Shown: positions 6,023 to 12,840, counted from the first letter of the stretch. The stretch is 12,840 nt of DNA from Sinorhizobium sp. (GCA_031178305.1 JAPSJG010000045.1:1-12840); one strand, 5' to 3'. Made by a program: numbers and translations. Notes: generated from the letters alone by a model not told the origin.

Positions 6023-7318
6023 TCAGAGCTCCGCCGGCTTCGGCCCGCCATAGGCCCAATCCAAAAGCTCGACCGTGTGCAGGATCGGGACCTTGGTGCC
6101 GGAGGCAATCTGCATGATACAACCGATATTGCCGGTCGCGATCGCGTTTGGCCTGGTCGCCTCGATATTCCTGACCTTTCGTGCCTTGAGCTTTGCCGAA
6201 ATCTCCGGCTGCAGGATGTTGTAGGTTCCGGCCGAGCCGCAACAGAGGTGGCCCTCCGCCGGATCGCGAACGGTGAAGCCAGCCCGTTTCAGAAGCTGCT
6301 TCGGCACCGTCGTGATCTTCTGAGCATGCTGCATCGAACAGGCGGAGTGATAGGCGACCGTCAGCCCGCGCGCCTCCTGTTCCGGTAAGTCGAGCTCCGC
6401 CAGATATTCGGTTATGTCTTTCGCCATCGCAGAGACTTTCGCCGCCTTCTCGGCATAGCCTGGATCAAGCCGCAGCACGTGGCCGTAGTCCTTGATCATC
6501 GTGCCGCAGCCGGAGGCGGTGACGACGATCGCGTCGAGGCTGCTCTCCTCGGTGGCCTTCAGCCAGGCATCGACATTGCGTCGGGCGGCCTTCAGCGCCT
6601 GATCCTCCCGCCCCATATGATGGACCAAGGCACCGCAGCAGCCTTCCCCTTCCGCGACGACGACCTCGATCCCTTGGCCTGTCAGCAGCCGGACCGTCGC
6701 CTCGTTGATCTCCGGCCGCAGCACCGGCTGGGCGCAACCGGTGAGCAGCGCCACCCGACCGCGGCGTGCTCCCTTGGCGGCATGGATTTTCGGCCGCGCG
6801 GCAGCGGAAGCGGGCGGCAGCGTTGCCGGTGCGAGGTCGAGCATGACCGCGAAGGTCCTAAGTAAAGGAATGCGCTTGAGCAGCCCCGACACGGGGCGGA
6901 CTATGCCCGCAGCCCTAAGCGCCAACCGGAAGCGTTTCGGATAGGGCAATGTCGCGGCGATCACGGCGCGGGCGAAACGGTCCTTGAAAGGCCGCCGATA
7001 AGTCTTCTCGATATGAATGCGGGCGTGATCGACGAGATGCATGTAATCGACGCCCGAGGGACAGGTGGTCATACAGGAGAGGCACGAGAGACACCGGTCG
7101 ATATGCGTCACGGTTTCGCTATCGGCCGGGCGGCCGTTTTCCAGCATGTCCTTTATGAGATAAATCCGCCCGCGCGGGCTGTCGAGCTCGTCGCCGAGGA
7201 GCACATAGGTCGGACAGGTGGCGGTGCAGAAGCCGCAATGCACGCACTTGCGCAGGATCTTTTCGGATTCGGCGACATGCGGGTCGGCTAGCTGTTCAAG
7301 GGAAAAGTTGGTCTGCAA
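6023..7318 (-). CDS. glcF: Glycolate oxidase iron-sulfur subunit
   Basis: Iron-sulfur subunit of the GlcDEF glycolate oxidase, which oxidises glycolate to glyoxylate and passes electrons to the respiratory chain at the membrane. The 431 residues carry two 4Fe-4S ferredoxin motifs, C25-x2-C28-x2-C31-x3-C35-P and C76-x2-C79-x2-C82-x3-C86-P. Two cysteine-rich CCG-type repeats follow, with GEGCCGALVHHMG (about 225-236), SACSMQH (about 325-331) and HLCCGSAGTYN (about 357-367). The start codon is TTG at 7318 with a GGAG 7 nt upstream. An in-frame stop lies five codons further up, and no ATG precedes the first cluster, so TTG is the best choice. It is the last gene of the cluster, 47 bp after the DUF4870 gene. 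Slightly longer than E. coli GlcF (about 407). Confidence 0.95.
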   Translation of the reverse strand: MQTNFSLEQLADPHVAESEKILRKCVHCGFCTATCPTYVLLGDELDSPRGRIYLIKDMLENGRPADSETVTHIDRCLSCLSCMTTCPSGVDYMHLVDHARIHIEKTYRRPFKDRFARAVIAATLPYPKRFRLALRAAGIVRPVSGLLKRIPLLRTFAVMLDLAPATLPPASAAARPKIHAAKGARRGRVALLTGCAQPVLRPEINEATVRLLTGQGIEVVVAEGEGCCGALVHHMGREDQALKAARRNVDAWLKATEESSLDAIVVTASGCGTMIKDYGHVLRLDPGYAEKAAKVSAMAKDITEYLAELDLPEQEARGLTVAYHSACSMQHAQKITTVPKQLLKRAGFTVRDPAEGHLCCGSAGTYNILQPEISAKLKARKVRNIEATRPNAIATGNIGCIMQIASGTKVPILHTVELLDWAYGGPKPAEL

Positions 7319-7365
7319 CCGAATACTCCAATACTAGGCTCAGCACGCATCATATTCGTCCGAGC

Positions 7366-7746
7366 CTATAGCCACCAGCTTTCAGGGTTGGTGATCGGCT
7401 CCTCTCGCGCTGCTTTCTGAAGACCGACGACACAGCGCACGACGATCCAGACCGCCGTGGCAACGAAGCCGAGCACACCAATCAAAACGACGGACAGCAG
7501 CGCCGAGATAATGACAAATAGCAAGGCGATCCAGAAGGTGCGGATCGCCCAGTCATAATGCGTCTTCGCCCAGATATCGGCCGCTCCACGATTGAGATAG
7601 GCGAGAACAATGCCGATCAGCGGCGTAATGCCGATGGCAAAGCCAAGCAGATACGAGACGTAGACGATCTGGATATTGACCTTGCCGGGTTCCAGCCAAC
7701 GATCGGTCTCGCGGGAAGGCGGCGTCTGCGAACCAGGATCGGTCAT
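7366..7746 (-). CDS. DUF4870-type small membrane protein inside the glc operon
   Basis: Encodes 126 residues. ATG 7746 has a strong Shine-Dalgarno (AAGGAG, 6 nt spacing), and the longer ORF back to 7791 is disfavoured. After a polar N-terminus there are about three membrane segments: about 26-48 (IQIVYVSYLLGFAIGITPLIG), 70-86 (TFWIALLFVIISALLSV) and 87-106. The pattern GITPLIGIVLAYLNRG, then the W/H-Y-x-W-x-I-R-T-F-W stretch (KTHYDWAIRTFW, about 61-72), then VRCVVGL and NPESWWL at the end, fits the DUF4870 family of inner-membrane proteins, whose function is unknown. It lies between glcE (41 bp gap) and glcF (47 bp gap) on the same strand, so it is probably co-transcribed. A link to glycolate oxidase, such as membrane association, is only a guess. 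Confidence 0.85.
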   Translation of the reverse strand: MTDPGSQTPPSRETDRWLEPGKVNIQIVYVSYLLGFAIGITPLIGIVLAYLNRGAADIWAKTHYDWAIRTFWIALLFVIISALLSVVLIGVLGFVATAVWIVVRCVVGLQKAAREEPITNPESWWL

Positions 7747-7787
7747 CGAGGTCTCCTTAACCGTTAGGCGTGTTTCATGGCGAAGCT

Positions 7788-8999
7788 TCAAGCCATGGCC
7801 GCCATTCGCCCGGGATTGAAAATCCGCGATGGGTCGAACGACGCGCGCAGGCGCTCCGCCAATTGTGCCACAGCGGGCGCCTGCGGTTCAAAGGCCGGTA
7901 TGCGGGCGCGTTCGCCCTCTCCGGCGCGCAGAAGCGTTGCGTGCCCGCCCCCGACTGCCCGGATAAAGCGACGCAGGAGCTCGGCCTCGGGGTCCGCCTC
8001 CATGCGCAGCCAGACGAGGCCGCCCTGCCAATCATAGAAGGCGTCCACCCCGGTCTGCAACCGAAGCGCGGCAACGAGCTGATGCCCCGCGGAGGGTGCA
8101 ACCGAGACGCGCCAGAGGGGCCGCATGGTGCCGTCGGCATAAGGCTTCACGTCGCGGATCTCGGCCCAGAGCGCCTTCGTTTGATCGATATCGAGCGTCG
8201 CGACCGGACCGAAGCGCGCGAGCGCCGCGGCAAGCTTTTCCGCTCGCAGAGCAACGGAGGCCACTAGGCCTTCCAATCTCAGCACGGTCGCCGCGCCCTC
8301 TGGCAGCGCGCCACCGATGAAGCGTCTTCCCACGCTCTCCGGCAGATGCGCCGCGCCCGATACCTCCAGCGGCTGGGCCATGGCCTCGGCCATGGCTGCC
8401 GCAGCCTCCGCATCATTGAGACCGGAAACAACAATGGTGGCGGCCGTCGGCTGAATCGGCAGCACCTTGAAGGTGACCTCCGTCAGAATTCCCAGCGTGC
8501 CATAGGACCCGGCCATTAGCTTCACCAGATCGAGCCCGGTGACGTTCTTCATCACGCGGCCGCCGGCCTTGATCGTCTCACCGCGGCCGTTGATGAACCG
8601 CACGCCGAGCAGGCTGTCGCGCGCGGCACCGGCGACATAGCGGCGCGGGCCGGAGACATTGGCGGCGAAGACCCCGCCGATGGTCGGCTGTCCCGAGTTG
8701 CCGAAGACCGGCCGATGATCCATCGGCTCGAAGGAGAGCATCTGACCCTTCGCATTGAGCGCGGCCTCGACCTCGGCCAGCGGCGTGCCCGCGAGCGCGC
8801 TCATCGTCATTTCAGCCGGATTGTAGGTAACGATGCCGGCAAGGCGTCGGGTTGAGAGGGTTCGGTCCGCCCGCACCGGATTGCCGAGCCCCGAACGCGT
8901 ACCACCGCCGACAATGGAAAGGGTGACGCGCTCCGCGGCGGCCGAGCGGACGACCGAAGCGATCCCCTCCTCGCTTGCCGGTTCGAAATGGACGATCAT
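7788..8999 (-). CDS. glcE: Glycolate oxidase FAD-binding subunit
   Basis: Second flavoprotein-type subunit of glycolate oxidase, working with GlcD and GlcF. The start is ATG 8999, which overlaps the glcD stop as ATGA and implies translational coupling. The longer ORF back to 9050 is not needed. The 403 residues contain a compact PCMH-type FAD-binding domain: VGGGTRSGLGNP (about 30-41), GNSGQPTIGGVFAANVSGPRR (about 114-134), GGRVMKNVTGLDLVKLMAGSYGTLGILTEVTFKVLP (about 162-197, of which the core is GSYGTLGILTEV). The C-terminal FNPGRM (about 394-399) matches the closing motif of FAD-linked oxidases. It is shorter than GlcD, as expected for GlcE. I see no frameshift or missing block. Confidence 0.95.
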   Translation of the reverse strand: MIVHFEPASEEGIASVVRSAAAERVTLSIVGGGTRSGLGNPVRADRTLSTRRLAGIVTYNPAEMTMSALAGTPLAEVEAALNAKGQMLSFEPMDHRPVFGNSGQPTIGGVFAANVSGPRRYVAGAARDSLLGVRFINGRGETIKAGGRVMKNVTGLDLVKLMAGSYGTLGILTEVTFKVLPIQPTAATIVVSGLNDAEAAAAMAEAMAQPLEVSGAAHLPESVGRRFIGGALPEGAATVLRLEGLVASVALRAEKLAAALARFGPVATLDIDQTKALWAEIRDVKPYADGTMRPLWRVSVAPSAGHQLVAALRLQTGVDAFYDWQGGLVWLRMEADPEAELLRRFIRAVGGGHATLLRAGEGERARIPAFEPQAPAVAQLAERLRASFDPSRIFNPGRMAAMA

Positions 9000-10435
9000 G
9001 CGGCGGGCCGTCCTTCGAGCGGAAACACCTTCGAAGGGTTCAGGAGCCATTGCGGATCGAAGGCCGCGCGTGCCGCCATCTGCTGGTTGAGGTCGGCTTG
9101 GCTGTATTGATGCCTCATCAGCTCGCGTTTCTCGATGCCGACGCCGTGCTCTCCGGTCAGGCAGCCGCCGGCGTCGACGCAGAGCCTTAAGATATCGTTG
9201 CCGGCAGCTTCCGCGCGCGCGGCATCCTCCGGATCGTTGATGTTGTACAGGATCAGCGGATGCATGTTGCCGTCGCCGGCATGGAAGACGTTGGCAACGC
9301 GAAGGCCGTAACCCGCTACGATCTCGCCGGTCCGGCGCAGCACGTGAGAGAGCTGGCTCAGCGGTACGGTGCCGTCCATGCAGATATAGTCGGCAATGCG
9401 ACCGGTGGCGCCGAAGGCGGATTTGCGGCCTTTCCAGATCAGCGCCGCTTCCAGAGCCGATTGCGATTCCTTGATCGTCATCACGTCGTGACGGCGAGCA
9501 ATCTCGATGATGCTTTGAAGCATCGCGTCCATCTCGGCTTCCGAGCCCTCGACCTCGACGATCAAAAGGGCCTCGACATCGAGCGGATAGCCAGCATGGG
9601 CAAAGGCTTCGCAGATCTCGATCGCCGGCCTGTCCATGAATTCGATCGCAACCGGAATGATGCCTGCCCCGATGATGTCGGCGACGCAGGAGCCGGCCGC
9701 CTCCGACGAAGCGAAGCCGAAGAGCACCGGGCGCGCGCCTTCTGGCTTGGCGATCAGACGGACGGTCGCCTCGGTGACGATGCCGAGCTGGCCTTCCGAA
9801 CCGCAGACGAGGCCGAGAAGATCATAGCCCGGCGCATCGAGTGCCTTGCCACCGAGCTCGATCACCGTACCGTCGAAGAGCACCATCTTGACGCCCAGAA
9901 GGTTATTGGTCGTCACGCCGTATTTCAGGCAATGGGCGCCACCGGAATTCATGCCGATATTACCGCCGATCGTGCAGGCGAGCTGCGAACTCGGATCAGG
10001 CGCGTAGAAGAAGCCATCGGGCGACACCGTTTCGGAAATATTGAGATTGGTGACGCCGGCCTGGACCGTGGCCGTCCGATTGAAGAGATCGATGTCGAGA
10101 ATGCGCGACATTTTCGAGAGGCCGACGACGATGGCGTCCTCCTGGGGAATGGCGCCCCCGGAGAGAGACGTGCCGGCGCCGCGCGGCACGACGGGGATGC
10201 CGTATCGGCTGCAATACTTAAGCACGGCGGCGACCTGTCCGGTCGTCTCCGGCAGGGCCACTGCCAGCGGCAGACGGCGATAGGCCAGAAAGGCATCCGT
10301 CTCGAAGGGCTTCAAGCCGCGCTCGTCGCTGATCAGGCATCCGTCCGGCAAAAGGTCGGTGAGATCGGCGATGATTTCCCGCCGGCGGTCGAGAACGGCC
10401 TGCCTGGGTTTCAGAAAGCCGATCGTTTCCGGCAT
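8996..10435 (-). CDS. glcD: Glycolate oxidase catalytic FAD-linked subunit
   Basis: Catalytic flavoprotein subunit of GlcDEF, oxidising glycolate (and possibly D-lactate, as in the family). The start is ATG 10435 with GGAGGAG ending 3 nt upstream. The in-frame GTG at 10471 lies in the tandem repeat and is rejected. The 479 residues show the PCMH FAD domain, with VVPRGAGTSLSGGAIP (about 82-97), CTIGGNIGMNSGGAHCLKYG (about 154-173) and GSEGQLGIVTEAT (about 212-224). The FAD-oxidase C-terminal domain has NVFHAGDGNMHPLI (about 382-395), GEHGVGIEK (about 428-436) and LNPSKVFP (about 465-472). Length agrees with E. coli GlcD (499). It is the first gene of the operon; about 200 bp separate it from the DUF3422 gene upstream on the same strand. 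Confidence 0.96.
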   Translation of the reverse strand: MPETIGFLKPRQAVLDRRREIIADLTDLLPDGCLISDERGLKPFETDAFLAYRRLPLAVALPETTGQVAAVLKYCSRYGIPVVPRGAGTSLSGGAIPQEDAIVVGLSKMSRILDIDLFNRTATVQAGVTNLNISETVSPDGFFYAPDPSSQLACTIGGNIGMNSGGAHCLKYGVTTNNLLGVKMVLFDGTVIELGGKALDAPGYDLLGLVCGSEGQLGIVTEATVRLIAKPEGARPVLFGFASSEAAGSCVADIIGAGIIPVAIEFMDRPAIEICEAFAHAGYPLDVEALLIVEVEGSEAEMDAMLQSIIEIARRHDVMTIKESQSALEAALIWKGRKSAFGATGRIADYICMDGTVPLSQLSHVLRRTGEIVAGYGLRVANVFHAGDGNMHPLILYNINDPEDAARAEAAGNDILRLCVDAGGCLTGEHGVGIEKRELMRHQYSQADLNQQMAARAAFDPQWLLNPSKVFPLEGRPAA

Positions 10436-10459
10436 CAACTCCTCCAACCAGATTCGCCC

Positions 10460-10485
10460 TATTGCATACACCTATTGCATACACC
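10460..10485 (-). promoter_or_regulatory. Perfect tandem 13-bp repeat upstream of glcD, candidate operator
   Basis: The 13-mer TATTGCATACACC occurs twice with no gap (10460-10472, 10473-10485). It starts 25 bp upstream of the glcD ATG. Each copy contains TTGCATACAC, which differs at two of ten positions from the TTGTATACAA-type sites bound by many FadR-subfamily GntR regulators. Such a regulator is encoded nearby at 12126. Next to it, CACCGG (10482-10487) and CCGGTG (10492-10497) form a 6-bp hairpin. Placement just before the Shine-Dalgarno suits repression of transcription or of early elongation. The binding protein is inferred. Confidence 0.45.
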
Positions 10486-10513
10486 GGCAGCCCGGTGACG
10501 GGCCGCTTCAGGC

Positions 10514-10532
10514 TGGTATTTTTTGTTTACCA
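10514..10532. promoter_or_regulatory. Palindrome TGGTA-N9-TACCA upstream of glcD
   Basis: TGGTA (10514-10518) and TACCA (10528-10532) are reverse complements around an A/T-rich 9-bp centre (TTTTTTGTT on the plus strand). It lies about 80-95 bp upstream of the glcD start and could be an operator or overlap the promoter. On the minus strand TTGCCC (10553 to 10548) is followed 18 bp later by TAAACA, a weak promoter-like pair overlapping this palindrome. The arms are short, so it could be chance. Confidence 0.25.
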
Positions 10533-10639
10533 CTGGAGCGCCGGCCGGGGCAAATGCTAATGAGGTACGGCTTCTTCATCGACTATCTCGCCGCGCTTTA
10601 AGTCACCTTTTCCCTGTTGAGAACGGTAGTAGGCGGATG

Positions 10640-11914
10640 CTACTTGTGCGCCGCCTCTTCATGATGACGGCGAACGCGCCTTACCACCATCCAGACGCCG
10701 ACCACCGCGATCGGGACGGCAAGGCCGGTGAGGACGCCGGGGTCGACCGGAATCTCGTGGCTCAGGGGCTTGGCGAGATAGCCGAACAGCCCAACGACGT
10801 AATAGGAGATCGCGGCAACGGAGAGGCCTTCGACCGTCTGCTGCAGGCGCAATTGCAGCTTCGCGCGCCGGTCCATCGAGTTGAGCAGCGCGCTGTTTTG
10901 CCGTTCGAGTTCGATGTCGATCCAGCTTCTCAAGAGGGATGTGGCACGCGTCAACTTGCCCGATAGATTGGCCTGCCGTTCCTCGACGGATTGGCAGGTC
11001 CGCATTGCCGGGGCCAGCCTTCGTTCGAGGAAGGTGCCGATCGTCTCGTAGCCGGGCACGGGCGTTTCGGAGAGCGTGCGGATGCGTTCCTGGACGATCC
11101 CGTAATAGGCGCGGCTCGCGCCGAAGCGATAGAGACACAAGGCAGCGCCGGCTTCAAGATCGGCGGCCAGACGCGTGATCTCGGAGAGCATCTCGTCGGC
11201 TTCCTCGCGGACATTTTTCTTCATCCGCTGTGTAATCGCCGTCAATCCATCCTCGGTGCGGCGAATCTCCGGCGACAATGACTGAGCCAGCGGCAGGCCG
11301 AGCATGGCGAGCGTGCGGTAGGTCTCGATATCGAGCAGTCGCTGCGCCAGGGCGCCCATACCCGCTTCAGTCAGCCCCCTGTCGATGACGAGAATCTGTG
11401 TGAGACCGTCGCCATTCTGGCGAAAGTCGGTCACGAGCACCGCCTGCCCGTTTTTTGTCTCGCTGTAGCAGAGGCTCTTCGGATCGAAAGCCTTGATCGC
11501 CTCGCGCGTTTGCGGCGTGTCGGGACGGATCTCAAGGCGGATGCCGGAAATCAACAGGCCTGGCGGCGAAAAGCCGTCACCGAACGGGTGGATGGCCACC
11601 TCGTTCCCGAAGCGTTCCGGCGCCGGTGCATCCCAGAAGTAGGTGGAGAATTCGGTGTGCCGTTCCCACCGCAGCGTCCCCTGCCCCCAGGGGATCGCGT
11701 GATGGTTGGCGTCGCGGCCAGGGGGCGCGATGCCACGGGAACGCGACAGTTCGGCGAGCACGGCATGATCGACGATCGATCCGCCTTCGGTGAGGAAGGC
11801 GAGTTGAAAAATGACGCGCGGCGTCGACACCAGCGCATAAGGCCGTGCGTGAACTTCGCCCAGTGCCTGGGCGCGCAAGGGTGCAACCGGAAATGCAAAA
11901 CTGCCCTTTGGCAT
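10640..11914 (-). CDS. DUF3422 family membrane protein
   Basis: Encodes 424 residues from ATG 11914. The frame extends upstream to 12037 with another ATG at 11950, but family members begin near the conserved FPxxPLRAxALGEVHARP stretch (here about residues 8-25), so 11914 is preferred although its Shine-Dalgarno (GGGGGA) is rather far. Other family blocks are RWERHTEFSTYFWD (about 84-97) and a long charged helical middle suited to coiled coil. Near the C-terminus are two membrane helices (about 366-383 and 394-411), then a basic tail VVRRVRRHHEEAAHK. The bulk is probably cytosolic, anchored by a C-terminal hairpin. The function of the family is unknown. It is on the same strand as the glc operon but 204 bp from glcD, and divergent from the GntR regulator. 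Confidence 0.9.
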   Translation of the reverse strand: MPKGSFAFPVAPLRAQALGEVHARPYALVSTPRVIFQLAFLTEGGSIVDHAVLAELSRSRGIAPPGRDANHHAIPWGQGTLRWERHTEFSTYFWDAPAPERFGNEVAIHPFGDGFSPPGLLISGIRLEIRPDTPQTREAIKAFDPKSLCYSETKNGQAVLVTDFRQNGDGLTQILVIDRGLTEAGMGALAQRLLDIETYRTLAMLGLPLAQSLSPEIRRTEDGLTAITQRMKKNVREEADEMLSEITRLAADLEAGAALCLYRFGASRAYYGIVQERIRTLSETPVPGYETIGTFLERRLAPAMRTCQSVEERQANLSGKLTRATSLLRSWIDIELERQNSALLNSMDRRAKLQLRLQQTVEGLSVAAISYYVVGLFGYLAKPLSHEIPVDPGVLTGLAVPIAVVGVWMVVRRVRRHHEEAAHK

Positions 11915-11998
11915 GAAGCGCTTCGTCCCCCACACGCATTCAATCACCATTTTCTTATCAACCCGTCGAGAAAAAAGTAACGGGCGCATTGACGCAGT

Positions 11999-12012
11999 TT
12001 GATCTTTGTCAA
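11999..12012. promoter_or_regulatory. FNR/FixK-type box
   Basis: TTGAT-CTTT-GTCAA fits the TTGAT-N4-ATCAA consensus of FNR/FixK activators at nine of ten defined positions, and fits TTGA-N6-TCAA exactly. On the minus strand its centre is about 41 bp upstream of a possible start near 11965 (weak -10 TACTTT, 11978 to 11973), the typical activating position for DUF3422. On the plus strand it is about 71 bp upstream of the predicted regulator start. The same bases also give TTGACA on the minus strand, so a plain -35 element is an alternative reading. Confidence 0.5.
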
Positions 12013-12029
12013 ATCCAGCCAATCGCAAA

Positions 12030-12050
12030 GTGGACAATCAATTTGACCAC
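12030..12050. promoter_or_regulatory. Imperfect 21-bp palindrome over the regulator's -35, candidate autoregulatory operator
   Basis: Arms GTGG-A-CAA (12030-12037) and TTG-A-CCAC (12043-12050) are symmetric at seven of eight positions around the 5-bp centre TCAAT. The right arm contains the probable -35 of the regulator gene. A bound dimer there would block transcription, which suits autoregulation by the GntR protein or control by another factor. It is not similar to the tandem repeat upstream of glcD. Confidence 0.42.
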
Positions 12051-12070
12051 TTGCCGGGGGCTGCTAGATT
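12043..12070 (+). promoter_or_regulatory. Candidate promoter of the GntR regulator
   Basis: TTGACC (12043-12048) and TAGATT (12065-12070) are 16 bp apart, matching 5/6 and 4/6 of the sigma-70 hexamers. The start would lie near 12077, with about a 49-nt leader to the GTG at 12126. Confidence 0.45.
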
Positions 12071-12125
12071 TCCGAACGGCGGAAGGCGTCCAGCACAAAG
12101 CGGTTTTTCGCCGGGGAGAACACGC

Positions 12126-12840
12126 GTGACCGAAGACCAGATCGACCTCTATGCCCGTATCAGCCATAGCCGCACCGCGGACGAGGTCGTGCAGCAGATC
12201 GAGCTTCTGATCCTCGAGGGCGTGCTTCGCGACGGCGATCGACTGCCCGGCGAGCGGGAATTGTCGAAACGTTTCGACGTGTCGCGGCCGATATTGCGTG
12301 AAGCGCTCAAGGAACTGGAGGCGCGCGGCCTTGTCGAAAGCCGGCATGGCGGCGGCACCTTCGTCGCGGACGTGGTCGGACGGATCTTCTCGAAGCCGCT
12401 GATCGAGCTCATCGGGCGCCACCCCAAGGCGACGCAGGACTATCTCGAATACCGGCGCGAACTCGAGGGCCTGACCGCGGAGCTCGCCGCCACCCGCGCC
12501 ACGGACTTCGACCGCGATATTCTGACCCGGGTCATCGAACGCATGCGTGAGGCGCATCGCAGCGGCAAATTCGACGAAGAGCTCGAGGCCGACATCGAGT
12601 TGCACAACGCGATCGGCGAGAGCGCCCACAACATCATACTGCTGCACACTCTGAGAGCCTGCTACCGGCTTCTCACCCAAGGCATCTTCTTTCACCGCAG
12701 CACCGTCTTCAGCGCACCGGGCGCACGCGATCGGCTGCTGGCGCAGCATGAGGCGATCTATGCGGCGATCATGGCGCGCGATCCGGAGGCCGCCAAGGCT
12801 GCAGCCCAAAGCCACATCGATTTCGTCGCCGCCGCGGCGC
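12126..12840 (+). CDS. GntR family (FadR subfamily, FCD domain) transcriptional regulator, 3' end outside window
   Basis: The frame opens at GTG 12126, with GGGGAG 7 nt upstream, and is still open at the window end (238 residues). The winged-helix domain covers about 18-82 and shows the GntR pattern LRDGDRLPGERELSKRFDVS (34-53), then RPILREALKELEARGLVESR and GGGTFV (75-80). The FCD ligand-binding domain follows, with metal-site residues Asp156, His160 (DIELH), His208 (AQHEAI) and His230. The run SAHNIILLHTLRACYRLL (about 166-183) is close to E. coli LldR. LldR, GlcC and PdhR of this subfamily respond to lactate, glycolate or pyruvate. With glycolate oxidase genes close by, a 2-hydroxyacid ligand is a reasonable inference. 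Whether it controls glcDEF or genes beyond the window cannot be seen. Usual length is about 240-260, so only a short tail is missing. Confidence 0.93.
   Translation, partial: MTEDQIDLYARISHSRTADEVVQQIELLILEGVLRDGDRLPGERELSKRFDVSRPILREALKELEARGLVESRHGGGTFVADVVGRIFSKPLIELIGRHPKATQDYLEYRRELEGLTAELAATRATDFDRDILTRVIERMREAHRSGKFDEELEADIELHNAIGESAHNIILLHTLRACYRLLTQGIFFHRSTVFSAPGARDRLLAQHEAIYAAIMARDPEAAKAAAQSHIDFVAAAA

Noticed and set aside
9260..10498. 412-residue plus-strand ORF across glcD
   Set aside because: Antisense shadow of glcD, with no motif or credible ribosome binding site.
12009..12815. 268-residue minus-strand ORF across the GntR gene
   Set aside because: Antisense to a regulator with intact helix-turn-helix and FCD residues. 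The shadow has no recognisable family.

Overview
The window reads as chromosomal DNA of an alphaproteobacterium of the Rhizobiales, most likely a Sinorhizobium/Ensifer-type genome. The reasons are high GC with strong third-position GC bias (hence many long antisense ORFs), an alphaproteobacterial-type histidyl-tRNA synthetase, a DUF3422 gene, and two kinds of palindromic intergenic repeat resembling those scattered through rhizobial genomes. No rRNA, tRNA, CRISPR array, insertion sequence, prophage or toxin gene was found. Most of the content is housekeeping or ordinary metabolism, and I do not see a convincing undescribed multi-gene system. The points of interest are regulatory sites and a few poorly characterised small proteins.

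Layout. Bases 1-1416 (minus) hold hisS, whose 3' end lies outside the window. A divergent promoter (about 1576-1604) precedes a small PAS-like protein (1681-2097). Then comes a secreted His/Cys-rich protein (2274-2645) and a secreted DUF305 protein (2917-3285), both plausible periplasmic metal (copper) proteins. Two diverged copies of a palindromic repeat lie one before each of these genes. A strong hairpin separates the DUF305 gene from the convergent tag gene (DNA-3-methyladenine glycosylase I, 3342-3977 minus). Two paralogous periplasmic L,D-transpeptidases follow on the plus strand (4186-4935 and 5120-5812). A pair of REP-like hairpins (about 5861-5999) separates them from the glycolate oxidase cluster.

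The glycolate oxidase cluster is on the minus strand in the order glcD (8996-10435), glcE (7788-8999), a small DUF4870 membrane protein (7366-7746), glcF (6023-7318). glcD and glcE overlap by ATGA, and the later gaps are 41 and 47 bp, so this looks like one operon. It would oxidise glycolate (for example from 2-phosphoglycolate) to glyoxylate and pass electrons to the respiratory chain. A perfect tandem 13-bp repeat lies just upstream of glcD. Upstream of that is a DUF3422 membrane protein gene (10640-11914 minus), divergent from a GntR/FadR-subfamily regulator with an FCD domain (12126 to the window end, plus). The regulator resembles LldR/GlcC/PdhR-type regulators of 2-hydroxyacid metabolism. 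The divergent region holds a near-consensus FNR/FixK box and an imperfect palindrome over the probable -35 of the regulator.

Start sites were moved from the longest ORF where Shine-Dalgarno placement or the family start argued for it (PAS protein, tag, DUF4870, glcE, glcD, DUF3422). glcF appears to use TTG. Promoters and operators were found by eye and carry modest confidence.
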